Source of the DNA: Pyrrhosoma nymphula
Lineage: Eukaryota > Arthropoda > Insecta > Odonata > Coenagrionidae
Assembly (NCBI GenBank): GCA_963573305.1
Contig: OY754327.1
Location: forward strand, 186,628,386-186,692,385
Direction of reading: 5' to 3'
DNA: 64,000 nucleotides
Shown here piece by piece: positions 12,293-24,134 of the stretch. The translations under genes and the position numbers were made by a program. Under the pieces are notes generated by a model that was given only the letters and a program-made list of their open reading frames with translations, did no database searches and had not been told where the DNA came from. Positions within the stretch are counted from its first letter, which is position 1; every line of letters begins with the position of its first letter.

Positions 12293-14409
12293 ACTGCCTA
12301 CCACGTATTCGTGCAATCGCAATGATTGGAAAATTTGCCGGAGTTTTTCATGGATGATGCGTTTAATAAATCTATTTAAGTTTTTAAATAACTTTTCAGT
12401 TTGCTATATAAATTTTATCTTACGATTACGATTGTTTTTGTCTTAGTATGTAAAATTTCAACTTGACTATTTATGTGGTCTCAATAAGTGATTGGAACGT
12501 CAATCAATAGGTCATTCAGATCCTCAAGTCTTTATTTCCGTTTCTCGGCGTTGCTTTTGTATTCTCTTGAATCACTAATGGGAATTTCTTTAGGAGCCCG
12601 AGAGACTTCAAAGGTTGGGCGGAAAAGGAAAAAAATATCCTGTCGTAAATGCTTGTTCGCCTGTTTTACTGTCCATCATATATTATAGGTAAACTGCTGC
12701 GATAAAGAGGATGCGCTCTCGGAGCACCTTCTCAACAGTTGATGAGAGTTAGTACAATACGTGTTAGTTATACGTTTACAGAATAGCATTTGGTCGACAG
12801 TGATAGGATGAATCCTAAGGCTGGACGGACGCCCGAAAGTGTCCAAACGGGAATCATTGAGTTTAAGTGCCAAATCTTTGACTTTTCATTTTTATTATTA
12901 TTTTTTCATTTTATTTATTAATTCGATAGTTTCTTGGGAGTCACAGGCACCAACAAGAAGCCTGGACAAGAGGTTTTTGCTCCCGACCTTTTTTATTTTT
13001 TTAAGGCCATAACCAGCAGGTTTATACATGCTTTCATTCATGAAGGACGAACATTTCATGGAGTTCCTCGTTCTGCTGCACTGTTTGTTGCCTTTTCTGA
13101 TAAAAAGTGATCCTATCTCACGAGATATTTCAATTATTTCGCTTTATCTCTGCGTAATCTGAAAACGGGAATACTTCAGCCTCTTTTGCCTTGAAGTAGT
13201 CAAATATTGTTTCAGAAAAATTCAAGATTGCAGCTTCGCGCAAATACCGCCCCAGGGTTCGGGGGCGGTCAATCCGGCCCCCTGCCCCCGCTCTTCTCTC
13301 ATCCCCACGCATCAACCGCTCTAACCGCGAGACATAATTTTGGGTGCAAATTAGTTGATGCCCTCTTAGCGAACACCAGAAGCAACTCGTGGCCCGGATT
13401 AGGATTCAGTGGCTCCAGCTTTGGATAATTATTTTCCGTTGGATTCTCAGTGTGACATGAGGACGATACAGGCAGGACGAGAGTGACGGAATTTCGTGGA
13501 GGGTAAAATGAAGGAGGGACGGAAGTCATAATTAAAGTCCAAAAAATCACCCATGAGTTACATTTTTTAACCAATCACTCCATTCATTCAGCCCATCCTC
13601 ATTATGGAGCACCACTTCAGTTTCCAAAGCGTCTAACCACATTTAAATTCTGTTCCCTCGCACAAGTTATTCTTGAAGTTAAGTAACTTCTTTAATAGCT
13701 CAAACACTTAATGCGTTTCGTCAGCGTGAAGAGAAGTTATTCCCGCCATATGTAGGCATCCACTCTGAACACACCTATTCAATAAAATAGTAAGCATCCG
13801 AAGTGATATTAAGCATGCTTGATGCGCGCTTCGCTTCTTTTGAAATCAATCACTTACGGCGATATTTAATTCCTCACGACAGGAGTCACTGCTCTTCGGC
13901 AACCGTGTTTGAGTTTCAAACGCTGCGTCCACCAACACTTGCTAGCATCCCAATGGGTTATAGTAAATTCTCTTCTGTTAATTATGGACATTTTTGATCT
14001 TAAAAGGAGGCACTCATTCATCAGATGCATTTGTACTTCGCGATCACGGTCCCCATTCAATTCGTCCGTCGTCGCACGAAGACGCTTGGGTTTCCGTCAT
14101 CATCCTTTTACTTCTCCCTCTTCGCAGTCCTTGAAAGGGATGAAGGGGCATTCGGGAAGAGATGATGTATGCGAGCGGCTCTCGAGGCTTCTAAGGTGCC
14201 CGAGTAAGTTCGGCCTCTTGCGGGATGCTGCAACAAGGCGGTAGATTGGACCGTCGAGGAGTCAGTCGTCGTGGGCGAAGGCATTTAATGGCAATCGATC
14301 GAGAGGTTGAAGACGGCCCCCTCGATGAATCGATATATACACCGCGCACCCCCATTCTTTCTCTCACTCTCTTATAAATGACAATGATATATGTTCGGTG
14401 ATAGATCCA
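12293..14409. other. Stretch without recognised genes
   Basis: No domain-bearing frame. A segment at 14310-14365 combines a TATATA word with CTCTCTC pyrimidine runs just upstream of a GC island, which is promoter-like in composition only. Confidence 0.45.
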
Positions 14410-14960
14410 TTTACTCGTTACATATGTGCTCCATTCGCTTTAAAAGGGGGAGGGGCGGTGCGAGGCGGAGGGGCAAGGGGTCGAGGGGCAAAGGGGGCTT
14501 GGGGTGGTAGGGGGGGAGGGGGTGGAAGAAGGGGACACCTACCCCCTCCCCCCCCATAGTCTCCCACTTCTTTCGTTCTCCCTTCCGTCTCGTGATTGGC
14601 TCTCCCCCCTCCATCATTCCCCTCTCTGCCCCTTCCCCTTCGTCTGTTTCCACCGCCACTTTTTCCGCTCTGCCCCCCGCTGCCCTTCCCTACCCGCCCC
14701 CGTTCTCCGCCTCCTCTCCAAGGAGTGCACACCCCCGAGAGTGATAGAGGCCAACGCGGCCCGAGTGCAAAGACACTCGTATCCTAGCAACTTCCCGGTG
14801 GACCACTCCGGCGCCATGACGCCGATCGTCGACGAGTTTTGTGCTTGCGCCCCCATCCCCCCCATCTCCCCCACCCCACCTCCCCTCTCTCACGTGCGTC
14901 CGTCTCCCGAATGAATTCCGCTTCCTCTTTTCTCATATCGCCCTCCACCTCTCTCTCCCC
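14410..14960. other. GC-rich low-complexity island (G-run then C-run)
   Basis: G-rich DNA at 14440-14540 switches to C-rich DNA at 14540-14720 and 14850-14890. A CpG-rich centre lies at 14740-14835. The many overlapping frames here are proline- or glycine-rich and occur on both strands over the same bases, so I call none of them a gene. Confidence 0.75.
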
Positions 14961-15083
14961 GCAGAGGCAAACTCCCTCCCGCCATCTCCTCTCACGCAAT
15001 ATCTCTCGCCAATTACCACCAACACTTTGTCGCGAGTTATCACGAGATGTTTGTCTGTCCGCCGACGGGTTTGTGAAGTTTTA

Positions 15084-15400
15084 CTACTTGGCTTTGGAAT
15101 GAAAACCATAAATAGATAAATAAATTTTATTGGCTCTAGGAGCATATCCTTTGGAGCCTATGTAAGTACATAAACACTCGAACAGAGAAAGTACTACATT
15201 AAAATAAATCATAAAACACTCGGTATAATGAACAAAGATAACAAAATCATAAAACACTCGGTATAATAATAATGAACTGAAAAACAAAGATTACAAATTC
15301 TTATGTAAATTCATATATCAAATTTCATCAAAGACAAATTAAAACAAACATTTTTTATAAAGATTTCCAAAATTACGCAGTAATCTCTATTTTCAACTCT
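15084..15400 (-). mobile_element. Candidate retroelement 3' UTR with tail
   Basis: Read on the minus strand, AT-rich sequence ends in ATGCTCCTAGAGCCAATAAA and then TTTATTTATCTATTTA. This is a polyadenylation hexamer followed by a short simple-repeat tail, as at many LINE 3' ends. Within it, a 24-base word is directly duplicated at 15206 and 15244 (38-base period). No coding sequence is attached. Confidence 0.3.
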
Positions 15401-17259
15401 TAACTTCACAATAGTAATTTTCAACACATAATTTTTAGTGATTTTCAGCAATACAAAATTATACAATAGCTATACAACAATCGAAATGAATTTGATGAAC
15501 GGCATTGATTAAACCCATATGCTCTTCATGTAAAAATAAGGGAAAAAATGTCGTGCTTTTGATCACATGGATCATTTTCTTGGGTCACCACGGCAAGAAA
15601 AGAAAGAGGGTAACGTGCAGGCACGTGATGCGTGGGTTGCATATGCGCACGGGATGTGGGGGAAGAGGGTGAAGCAAGATGAATTTTTCCCGATTACGCA
15701 CACTCTCAGGACGACGAGGGAGCTCCATTGCACGAGGAAGGAAAGCCCCACCTACGGTCATCATTAGAATTGCAATTCAAAAATGATACATGTCAAAAAT
15801 AACTCAGAGGATTTTTTAAAAAGAATCTGGAAAATCATTTGTCTGTACGTCACCTTTCTAGATGCTCGTCAAATTATTCCGTTGTGGTGCTAAGAAGGTG
15901 ATTTTCTAACCTGATGACTTAGAATGAAAAATAATCAATTCTTTGGCCCAAGATATTCATTTAGATTCAGTATTTGCCATAATTCCTTTCGGTAAAGTGG
16001 CATCTTTGGGCTAAAATTTACCTGTAAATCTATTAACGATTTATTTATTATTATAACAGTATAAAAATTGATTGCATAAAGAGCGCTCGATAAAGAGATG
16101 AAAAATCAATACTTAATAGCGCCAGTGCTCGTACTATTTACTATTATTATCGGTGACTAAACAAATCAAAGTATCACTATTATTCAACTTTCAACTCTGT
16201 CAGTATTCCTACGTACATACATTCACAATAATTGCATTCATAAAAATTGGTTCTTCGCAAGTTTTAAAAATGACATGACATGAGCCATGAACTCACTCAG
16301 AATCCAGCTAGCAAATCAAGCACAACCAAAATTGAAAATAACTTTGGAGGTAGGTATTCGATATTTGAGTAGAGAGAAGGGTGAAGGGAGTTCGGCTAAT
16401 GGAAAGAAAGAAATTTGAGCGAGTATTTGGCTTCAGTCACACCAGTATTCCTTCACCTGTGTAAAAAAATATTGGCAAAGAATTATTTTACCGACATAAA
16501 TATAATTCAAACTCTTAAGACCCATGCCGAGTTTATTTACAGTTGCAAAGCATGCGACCTACCTATTCTTCTGCAATACAATTAGCAAGCGCGTTTCTGT
16601 TGCTGGAAATAAATGGAACACTGACGAACATGGTACACTCATGATTTAGCCCTGTGCCTCAAAGATGCATTCATGCCGGACCATGTAACTACACTCAAGC
16701 GTCGCATTAAAAAGAACAATGGAAAGATAGCCATTGCCAAAAATTTGGACGCAGGCGTGTTGTCGAGAAAACTGCGGCGTGTATGTGTCACAATCAGGTT
16801 TAAAAAAAAATGAAAGGGGTGACAGACGATCCAATGTCGGCAGCAGATGCCTGATGAAGAGGCCGTCACCTTCCCCCCCACCTCCATGCTCCAATTGACG
16901 AAAGTTCGCGTGAAGGAAGTTGCCAGTAACGAAAAAAAACAAAAGAGCGTTTTATTGCGTGGTAAAACATCATCCGCGTCACGTTATAATAAACTGACGG
17001 AAATTTTATTTCTTTTGAATGGAGATACCGATGCGAAAGGTATTTTGACGAAGTGCCTACAAACATGCTTTTTTACTAGATATTTTGAGAAATGGAACAA
17101 GGCGCAGCGAAGGGAGAGCTACTTCAGAGTTTATAATATAAAATGGATTATAGAAAATTGGCCTGATAACAGATGTACCAAAACCAGGATATGGCACCAC
17201 AAACGATGGTAACACAGACGCTGTTTTTCGGACCCTAAATTATCAGTAAATATTGCCGG
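15401..17259. other. Stretch without recognised genes
   Basis: The largest frame (16847-17212, plus strand, 121 codons) is lysine-rich and shows no motif I recognise. It could be chance or an eroded repeat. Nothing else is supported. Confidence 0.4.
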
Positions 17260-17262
17260 TAA

Positions 17263-17714
17263 AGCCTGAATCACACGATCATTTTTTCCATCATTTTTAA
17301 GGGATAGCTCCAGTGATGGCTCAAGGGATAGCTTTCCCTACAGCTCTGACGTCATCATTTTTCAGGGATAGCGGCAATGATAGGGATTGCCATCCCTTTT
17401 TCCATCATTTGGTCCTGTCCCTTTTTCCGTCCCTGAACACGTACATGAATCTGAAGTTCAGCCAATCAGAGCGAAGGGAAGCAAAACGCGATTGTGTCGC
17501 CGCAAGTGACTTCTGGTCGAACTAGCTCGGTAAACGTAAAAGTGGTAGAACAAATTTCCCGGCAATGATGCGAGCACCTACGGAAAAAATGATCGTGTGA
17601 CCGGAAAAATGACAGCTCGAGCTACCATTTGAGCTATCCCTTGAGCTGTCATTTAAGCTATCCCTTGAGCTATCATTGGAGCTATCCCTGAAAAATGATC
17701 GTGTGATTCAGGCT
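17263..17714. mobile_element. MITE-A, complete copy, TAA target duplication
   Basis: Terminal inverted repeats of 24 bases, beginning AGCCTGAATCACACGATCAT, are perfect at 17263-17286 and 17691-17714. TAA flanks both sides (17260-17262 and 17715-17717), which fits the 3-bp TWA target of PIF/Harbinger transposons. Subterminal arrays of GGGATAGCTC/GAGCTATCCC words lie at 17301-17335 and 17631-17690, as expected for transposase binding sites. It has no coding capacity and would need a partner transposase. The superfamily is inferred from target length only. Confidence 0.85.
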
Positions 17715-17779
17715 TAAGAGAAACTGACAACTATTTCAAATTAAAGAAAACATCGCTGCTGAAGTTAAGTAAGATTTTT

Positions 17780-18157
17780 AGTTAATTTAATATTTTTCAG
17801 GGCTTGATGAACAACTGTTTTTAAGGTTTTAAATATTTTGAAATTAATTTCAAGCAGTCGAGCACTCAATCTCAGTGAGTTCAGAAATTACTGTCTAGCA
17901 ACAGCGAAATTATACGTGAAGCTATACCCTTGGTATTATATGCCACCAACGGTGCACAAGCTTCTGATTCATGGTGCAGATATATCCAAGAAAGCTATTC
18001 TGTCCATCGGGAAGCTTCCAGAAGATATCTTGGAATCAATGATTAAGGATATTAGGAAATTCCGGCATCACAATACGCGGAGGATATCAAGAGAGGCAAC
18101 TAATAAATATGTATTTCGGAGATCCATGGTCTCTGCCTCTGGCTTACATTTATGTTG
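17780..18157 (+). pseudogene. Transposase-like repeat protein fragment, family uncertain
   Basis: The plus frame contains FRNYCLATAKLYVKLYPWYY, MPPTVHKLLIHG, and then IGKLPEDILESMIKDIRKFR and SREATNKYVF. From memory, this combination (Y/HPW..MPPTVHK.LIHG followed by IG.L.E and a basic R-K-x-S-R segment) resembles a protein found in many copies in arthropod genomes and probably of DNA-transposon origin. I cannot name its superfamily. The usual distal segment diverges after the KYVF motif, and an AATAAA follows near 18237. It lies 65 bases beyond MITE-A, but MITE-A has its own intact boundaries, so no functional link is implied. Confidence 0.5.
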
Positions 18158-18840
18158 AATCCTGATCCCAGTAGTGTGACAAAAGTATAGCAAAATGAAA
18201 TTGACTGGAACATTGCCAATTTCAAACTAATTTTGCAATAAAAAATTAATTAAATATTTATTTTTTTTGTGAAAATGTAATCTACGTAAGCTATAGCTTT
18301 AATATTTTATTTATTTAACATTTTAACTTGATGCAAGTTCATTTTCATCGAGAAACATATTTTCAATTCCTCCCATTCCGTTGCAGTAGTCATAATTTGT
18401 TCAAATGTATTATGCATTAAAATTCTGCTTGGACAATTTTGTTATGGATTTTATAGCTCCAAGCATTATTAATTACAGTATTTTGTAAATTAACACAGGA
18501 AATTTTGAGTTTTAACTAGAACACTCAACCATCGAAATTAAGCTTTGTCATTGCATATTTAATGTTTATACAATTAATAGCGCTTTATCCGTTAAATATA
18601 TTGAAAAAATAATGATAAAATCATGTTTATCAGCCCAAAATACCTTAGAAATACACTTCATGTTGCATATGGACGGGTAATTATTAGAGTTATTAATTTT
18701 GGCCAGCTTTTTTTCAGTTTGGCCCACTGTGCGCCGGCAGAAGGGGGGTCCAGGGGGACTTCGTCCCTCTAGCTAGCTGCTGCGGTGAGCGAAGCGAGCC
18801 GTCAGCGGCTAGTCTAAGAATAAAAGGACGATTTCTAAAT
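18158..18840. other. AT-rich stretch; short GC insert
   Basis: Mostly AT-rich and featureless. A distinct GC-rich phrase (GGGGGGTCCAGGGGGACTTCG and neighbours) lies at 18735-18815, with GCGAGC repeats. It may be a small repeat insertion. Confidence 0.4.
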
Positions 18841-20455
18841 ATATTCATTATCTCGGCCGATGCACCAACGCAGGATGCTAATGATAAAGAAAAAAATGTA
18901 TTTTATGACAGGCTAAATAGAGAATGCAGCAGGATACCTAAGCATGGAATGTTGTTTCTCCTTGGAAAGGAACCTTGAAAGTGCCAGGCACTGGAGTGGT
19001 CACAAAAATGTATCATGTCCTTGTGTCCAGAAGGCATGCATCTTCGATTGTTAATTTAAGGTTGGCACGTGGCCTTAATTTATTAATTGTGATCCAGTTC
19101 ATTATTTGATAAATGTTCAGTTTAGAGAGAAACTTGCGAAAGTAGGATGTGTTAAAGGACTCAGGAGAACACGATGAGAGATAGAAAAATTATGAAAACC
19201 AGAGTTTGTCACCCAATACCAGAGGAAATTGGGCAGGAAATTGGAAGGAGTTCAGTATTTGATCAAGAATGACTCAGTGCAGAGAAAGTGGCTTGAAATT
19301 AAGAAGGCTATAGAGGAGGCCGCAAAATAGACATCAGGAGAAAGAAAGAGAGAGGGAAATGAAGAATGGTTTGATGACGAGTGTAGAAAGGATATAGAAA
19401 GGCATTCTAATATAGATTAATTAATTATGAATCAGATGGAGACAAGGCAGAACTGCGCAAGATACAAAGAAAGTAGAAGAGAAGCAAACAGAACATTACG
19501 AATGAAGAAAAAAAATATTTAAAGAATTGTATTTTTTTTAATTGAGGAACTGAATGGTCTCCATGAAAGTAGGAGGTTATATCAGGAAATAAAATGGATA
19601 ACGAAGTATTTCCAGGAAAAAATAAACTTGTGTACGGACAAAAATGGAAATTTGATAGGGGTAGAGGATGAATTTCTTAGAAGATGGGTTGAACACTTCA
19701 CGGAGATGTTAAACGTAAAATAAGAAGACGAGAAGAATGAAAGAAGAGTGTATGAATGAAGAGACAGATTACCAAACGATCCGCAGAAGAAGTAGAGGAA
19801 GCAGCGAAGCGGCAGCAGAATGGGAGACCCCTAGGCGAGGTTCAGCTCATAGTTGAGCTCATGAATATACACATGGATCCTAAACTTGCCTCCAGTGGGT
19901 GTTGCTAAACATTCCGAATGCACCAAAAAATCAGGACCAAGCAGATTGTATCGCCACCAATCTAGAGAAGGTGGTTCTAATAAAGAAAGACTGTGATTCA
20001 AATGGAGATACTGGAAATAAAGGTACCGGAATTGACCTCCCAATTAAACTGGCCATTTTTGACACACAAAAGTAGAACTATGCCGATTGCAGCGCAACCT
20101 ATCTTTTGCGGAAAGCTAGGCAACACTGCTGGCCGTAGAGTGGTGCCGAAGATTTAGATCCATATGTATATTCATGGCTGAGCTACTCAAGTATGGATAA
20201 AAGGACTAAATTAGGCGCCTTCGCAGATTGATTACTTGAAATCTGGGAAGAGGGGAAATGCTAGAGAACTGGCCTTATCTGCCCTATTTCAAGGAAGGGG
20301 GATACGTTATCGTACAGTAACTAAAGGGGTATCACATTATTAAATGTTACTTACAACGTCTTCTCTAGTTTACTACAGAAGAGACTGAGCAATCATGCTG
20401 AGGAACTCCTGGGTGAATACCAATGTGGTTTTAGACCGGATAGACTTTATTTGGT
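18841..20455 (+). mobile_element. Degenerate LINE, 5' part: endonuclease to RT fingers
   Basis: Fragments in the right order for a non-LTR element are: APTQDANDKEKNVFYDRLN (endonuclease, near 18862); linker pieces NEEWFDDEC-like and GVEDEFLRRWVEHFTEMLN (near 19660-19720); and polymerase pieces AELLKYG, NWPYLPYFKEGGY and GEYQCGFRPDR (20170-20440). The last is the conserved finger region just before motif A. Many stops and shifts are present. Sequence ends abruptly at about 20450 where an opposite-strand LINE piece begins. It belongs to the same broad endonuclease-RT type as the element at 3521-5490. Confidence 0.78.
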
Positions 20456-20457
20456 CT

Positions 20458-20900
20458 ATTTATTTATTCCTTGCTCTTCCTCACGGGAATTTTCCCTCTA
20501 TTTCTCCTTCAGCTATATTCTTCACGAACTCACAGTGCCTTTAGAGTGTGCCCAATCCAACTGGTTCTTCTTTTCTGTTTAGTGTTCCATTCAGACCTTT
20601 CCTCTTTTAATCTTCGGCAAAATTCTTCATTTCTTATTTTCTCCGTTCATTTGATCTTCAGCACCCACCTCCAATACCATGTTTCGAATACTTCTAATCT
20701 TTTCTGGTCTGCTTTTCCAATGGTCCATGCTTCCGATTCCATAGAGTGCCATGCTCCACACGAATGTTTTTACGCACTGTTACCTTGTTGGTAGGCATTA
20801 TCTTCTTTGGACACAGTACTAACCTTTTCATCATGAACGCTGTCTAAGCTTGGGCTGTTCTGTCTCTTATATCCGTTGTACTCCTTTCATTGCACGTACA
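20458..20900 (-). mobile_element. LINE C-terminal part, inverted relative to its neighbour
   Basis: On the minus strand, from high to low coordinates, the pieces NKVTVRKNIRVEHGTLWNRK, KHGIGGGC-RSNERRK, EMKNFAED-KRKGLNGTLNRK and VKNIAEGEIEGKFP can be read across frameshifts. They follow the usual order YGSETW, WCWRRMLKIKWTDR, NEEVL..., I.GKIEG...GRGR seen at the extreme C-terminus of these LINEs. Its downstream end abuts the broken end of the plus-strand element at 20450. Confidence 0.68.
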
Positions 20901-22225
20901 TGTACGCTATCATTCAAATCGTGTTTTGTTTTCTGAGTGAGCCTAAAATCGTTGAAAAAATTCACCAATTACGAGAGTTAAGAAAATTTATCTTTCACAT
21001 TCATTCCAATAACATTCCAAGTAAAGATCATTTACTGGCTGAAAAAATTGTCTCACTATTGCAAATTAAAGATAATACATCGGTAAATAGGGCAAAAATA
21101 GCTGGAAAAGGTTTATACGTTTGCCTGATTGATACAACAGCGCGATAAACTGAGAAACTAATTATGCTGCAATAGAAAACAAGTAGCATCCCAAAAGCGC
21201 ATTGAATATGGCACACAAATGATTAATTAATCAATGAGAAGCTATTAAGATGTAATTGCGATAACTCTTATTTTTGGCACAATTGTTTTGTTTTACTAGC
21301 GGATCTTTGAAATACAAATTATGAAACTCTAGTATTCTCTCGCTCAGACAAAGCTACTCCGTGTCCCCTTTCTGCAGGTCTCAATTCACGACAAGTCACC
21401 TTAGGCGACTTGAAAATTTCTCGCTATCTTCTGAGTGTGAGAAATACTGAGTCAAAGTGTACTGGGCTTAAATTCATACAAATAAAAACAATTCATTTAA
21501 CTTTTCTTCAGTAATTAAACAGAACTCTGGTACTATTTCGTTGCCTGAGAGTGAACGGCGCCGTTGAAATTACAGTCAATAAAGATTTCGATTGCAGTGA
21601 AGGATTTTATTCAACCCATTAAAAGTCATGATGGATTTCAATGGAACACAAATGCCCCCTTTTCCATTTCTTGAAGTGTCTTGTGTTTGGTTAGATATAA
21701 TTGATTTTTCTGTTTATAATGGGCGCAAAATGAAATGATTTTATGTTAACTTAATATATATGCTATGCATTCTAAGTTTTGTTTTATAGGAGCAATGCAT
21801 TTCATGTATTGAAGACAGCCTCCCCACAGGTATGTGACATTTGAGGCTGCCTAAAGTTCAGTAAAATATAGTTAATTAAATACACTGCATTATATGTAAT
21901 TGTGGAGTAATAAATATATTATTATTAATATTCTTTCTTCTCCCATCCCCTTACAAAATAACACCGCGTTTCTTATTTTAAGAATATGCATCTTCTAAAC
22001 TGATGCCTGATATCCCCTCATCTACAATTACATTCTCCATCTACCAAGTTTTTCTCCTTGCATCCTAGACCAAAATATTTTTTCCCTATCCGGGCACAGC
22101 AATCCTATCTTAGCCTTTCATTCAGCAGCATCAGTTGGTCTCATTCATTGAATCAAAATACACCGTCGTCAAACAGCACTGGATGGCCAAGGCGATAGAA
22201 ACGGAACCGGGGGCAAGAGTGGGCG
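20901..22225. other. Unrecognised ORF and exon-like signal; otherwise nothing
   Basis: A plus-strand frame ending at 21148 contains PKIVEKIHQLRELRKFIFHI and AKIAGKGLYVCLIDTTAR; I do not recognise it. A 40-base segment at 21790-21829 is bounded by a TTTGTTTTATAG acceptor-like and a CAG/GTATGT donor-like site, and an AATAAA follows at about 21909. None of this is tied to a known gene. Confidence 0.35.
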
Positions 22226-22229
22226 CGTT

Positions 22230-23080
22230 GGAGCGGATCATCGGAATTCACAAGGGGGTCGCTGAAAAGGGGTGCAATCCTAGAGGCCCCGATAGAGGTG
22301 GAGGGAGGGTCGCTAGGCAACGCATCGGTGAGGCGTGGGGGGGGAGAGGGGTGCAGCGGGGGGAAGGGGGGGATGGAAGGGGTGGGGGGTGGGAAGCACC
22401 ACCCAGGACGCAGAGGTGGCGCCTCCACAGCGGCGAACGCGAGGCGCATTTCCTTCGGAACCAAAAAACAGTCGCTTGCGAGCGAAGCTCCCTTGTTTTT
22501 CATTTGGGACGCCGCCGTGAGATGCTCTTTTGTTCTCCCACTCGATAACGGGTTTGAGAGAGCGCGAGTAAAGGGAAGGGGGGGGGAAGGAAGGGGTGAG
22601 GAAGAAAGCAGGCGAGAGACACATACACACACATCTCCCTGCACCCCCCCCCCACCCCCCGCCCCCGCGTGCGACAACAAAAACCTTTCCATTGCTCACT
22701 CGCAGCCACAAGAGCCCCCCTCACTCCGTCGCCCGCAGGATAAAAGGGGGAGCGGGAAGGGTGTGGGGTGGGATGGGGGCGCCGCAAACCGACTCTCTCT
22801 CTCTCACCCCACTCCTTCAACCTCGACGAGAGAGGGAGGGAGTTGCAGTTGGGTGGTGGAAAGCGATCGTCTAAGGTGCGTTGGGTGGCCGAGAGAGAGA
22901 GATAGGATGCGAGAAGGGATGGAGAGCAGCAAGCGAACACGAGGGCTGTGCTCCAGATAAGGGATCGCCTAGGAGGAAGAGGAGGAGGGTGAAGAGACGA
23001 ACCCTTGGGTGACCCCCGCGCTCCCCCCAATTTCCACCCTCCTTCATCTCACCGCTTCCATCCTCACGCATTCATTTACA
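22230..23080. other. Largest GC-rich low-complexity island
   Basis: G-rich arms at 22300-22400 and 22575-22600 alternate with C-rich arms at 22640-22665 and 23015-23030, plus GA and CA repeats (22615-22635, 22885-22905). GTCGCTAGGCAAC at 22311 resembles an RFX X-box, but a single match is weak. Overlapping frames of 130-220 codons cover the same bases on both strands and are compositional. Confidence 0.75.
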
Positions 23081-24130
23081 CTTTTTCGTTCAAAATGTCC
23101 GTTGCTTAAGGAGGTAGAATTCCCGAGCTTCAATGCACCACACCGGCAGAATTTTACCATTGGATCCACTCCGCTACGCTAAGAGGTGTGTTACGTAACT
23201 TGGCAAGGTAAGTCGCCACACAAGTGCTTTAGACATCAACACATTCAGAACGGTGGGCTGATCTTGTTTCTAATGCATCTTTTGCTACCGTTGTGTCACC
23301 ATTGAGACGGAAAAAGTTGAACCTCATTTGAATGTAAATCAAAATTCCGGAGATTTTTTAGCCAACAGCCATTAAAGTCGGCGTCTAAACGCGTTTCTTC
23401 GCTTGATGACAACCCCACTCTTTGGAAGATAGGTCAATCATATCAGAGCTCTAAAAGTCTGCCTAAGAACCCTAAACAATAATTCTATCAAATCCTACTC
23501 CATTTTTTTATTGTTGTCGTGTTTGAATTGTTGTCGTAAGGCACATGTTTTATTCCGAGTATCTTTGGTGTGGTGTGAAACAAGCTATTCTATTCATTTT
23601 ACTTAGACTCCATACTGTGAAAGTGTCAACACTTCACAAACAGAAAGACATATACAGATGAACTACGCGTTCTAATTCGCAGGGATGATATTAAGTTTCC
23701 AAACGCAGTTCATACAATCAAGGATTATTAACCTGATAAATTAGCCTCAAAAATCAGTTCGCCGAAAAGAGTATATAGTGCTGGAATAATTAAAACCAAA
23801 TACTGTTGAATAGGAAAGTAATAAACATCTTCATGGTTATTAGTAGCTTAATACAGTGCAAACTCTTAAATAAAACGGTTAAGTAAAATATATAATGCGG
23901 TCTGATAAAGGACCCAACAAGCCAAAGGTCTATGGGTCGATTCCCGTTCCAGGTGGATTATTTCTTAAGGCAATTTCTTCCAATGCCCTAGTGGCTTGAT
24001 AACCTTAAACGTAATGATCACAATATAATTTTAAATTTATGACAGAGTTTTAGTGTCTCAAGTTTTTTAGGATCTCCAGTGAACATCTACAAACAAACAC
24101 ATACAAAAAAAAACAAAAAATCAACTCACA
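23081..24130. other. Stretch with one tRNA-like B box
   Basis: GGGTCGATTCC at 23934-23944, followed by CGTTCCAGGTGG, resembles a polymerase III B box and tRNA 3' side. The upstream TAATGCGGTCTGATAAAGG is a poor A box. It could be a decayed SINE. The rest is AT-rich without a gene. Confidence 0.3.
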
Positions 24131-24134
24131 CTGT

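Noticed and set aside
13700..13745. GACGAAACGC on the minus strand, possible hammerhead 3' half
   Set aside because: No CUGANGA and no convincing hairpin before it.
22311..22323. X-box-like word GTCGCTAGGCAAC
   Set aside because: A single imperfect match without a ciliary gene nearby.
22153..22960. Overlapping frames of 179 and 220 codons on opposite strands
   Set aside because: Both follow from the GC-rich island composition; neither has a domain.
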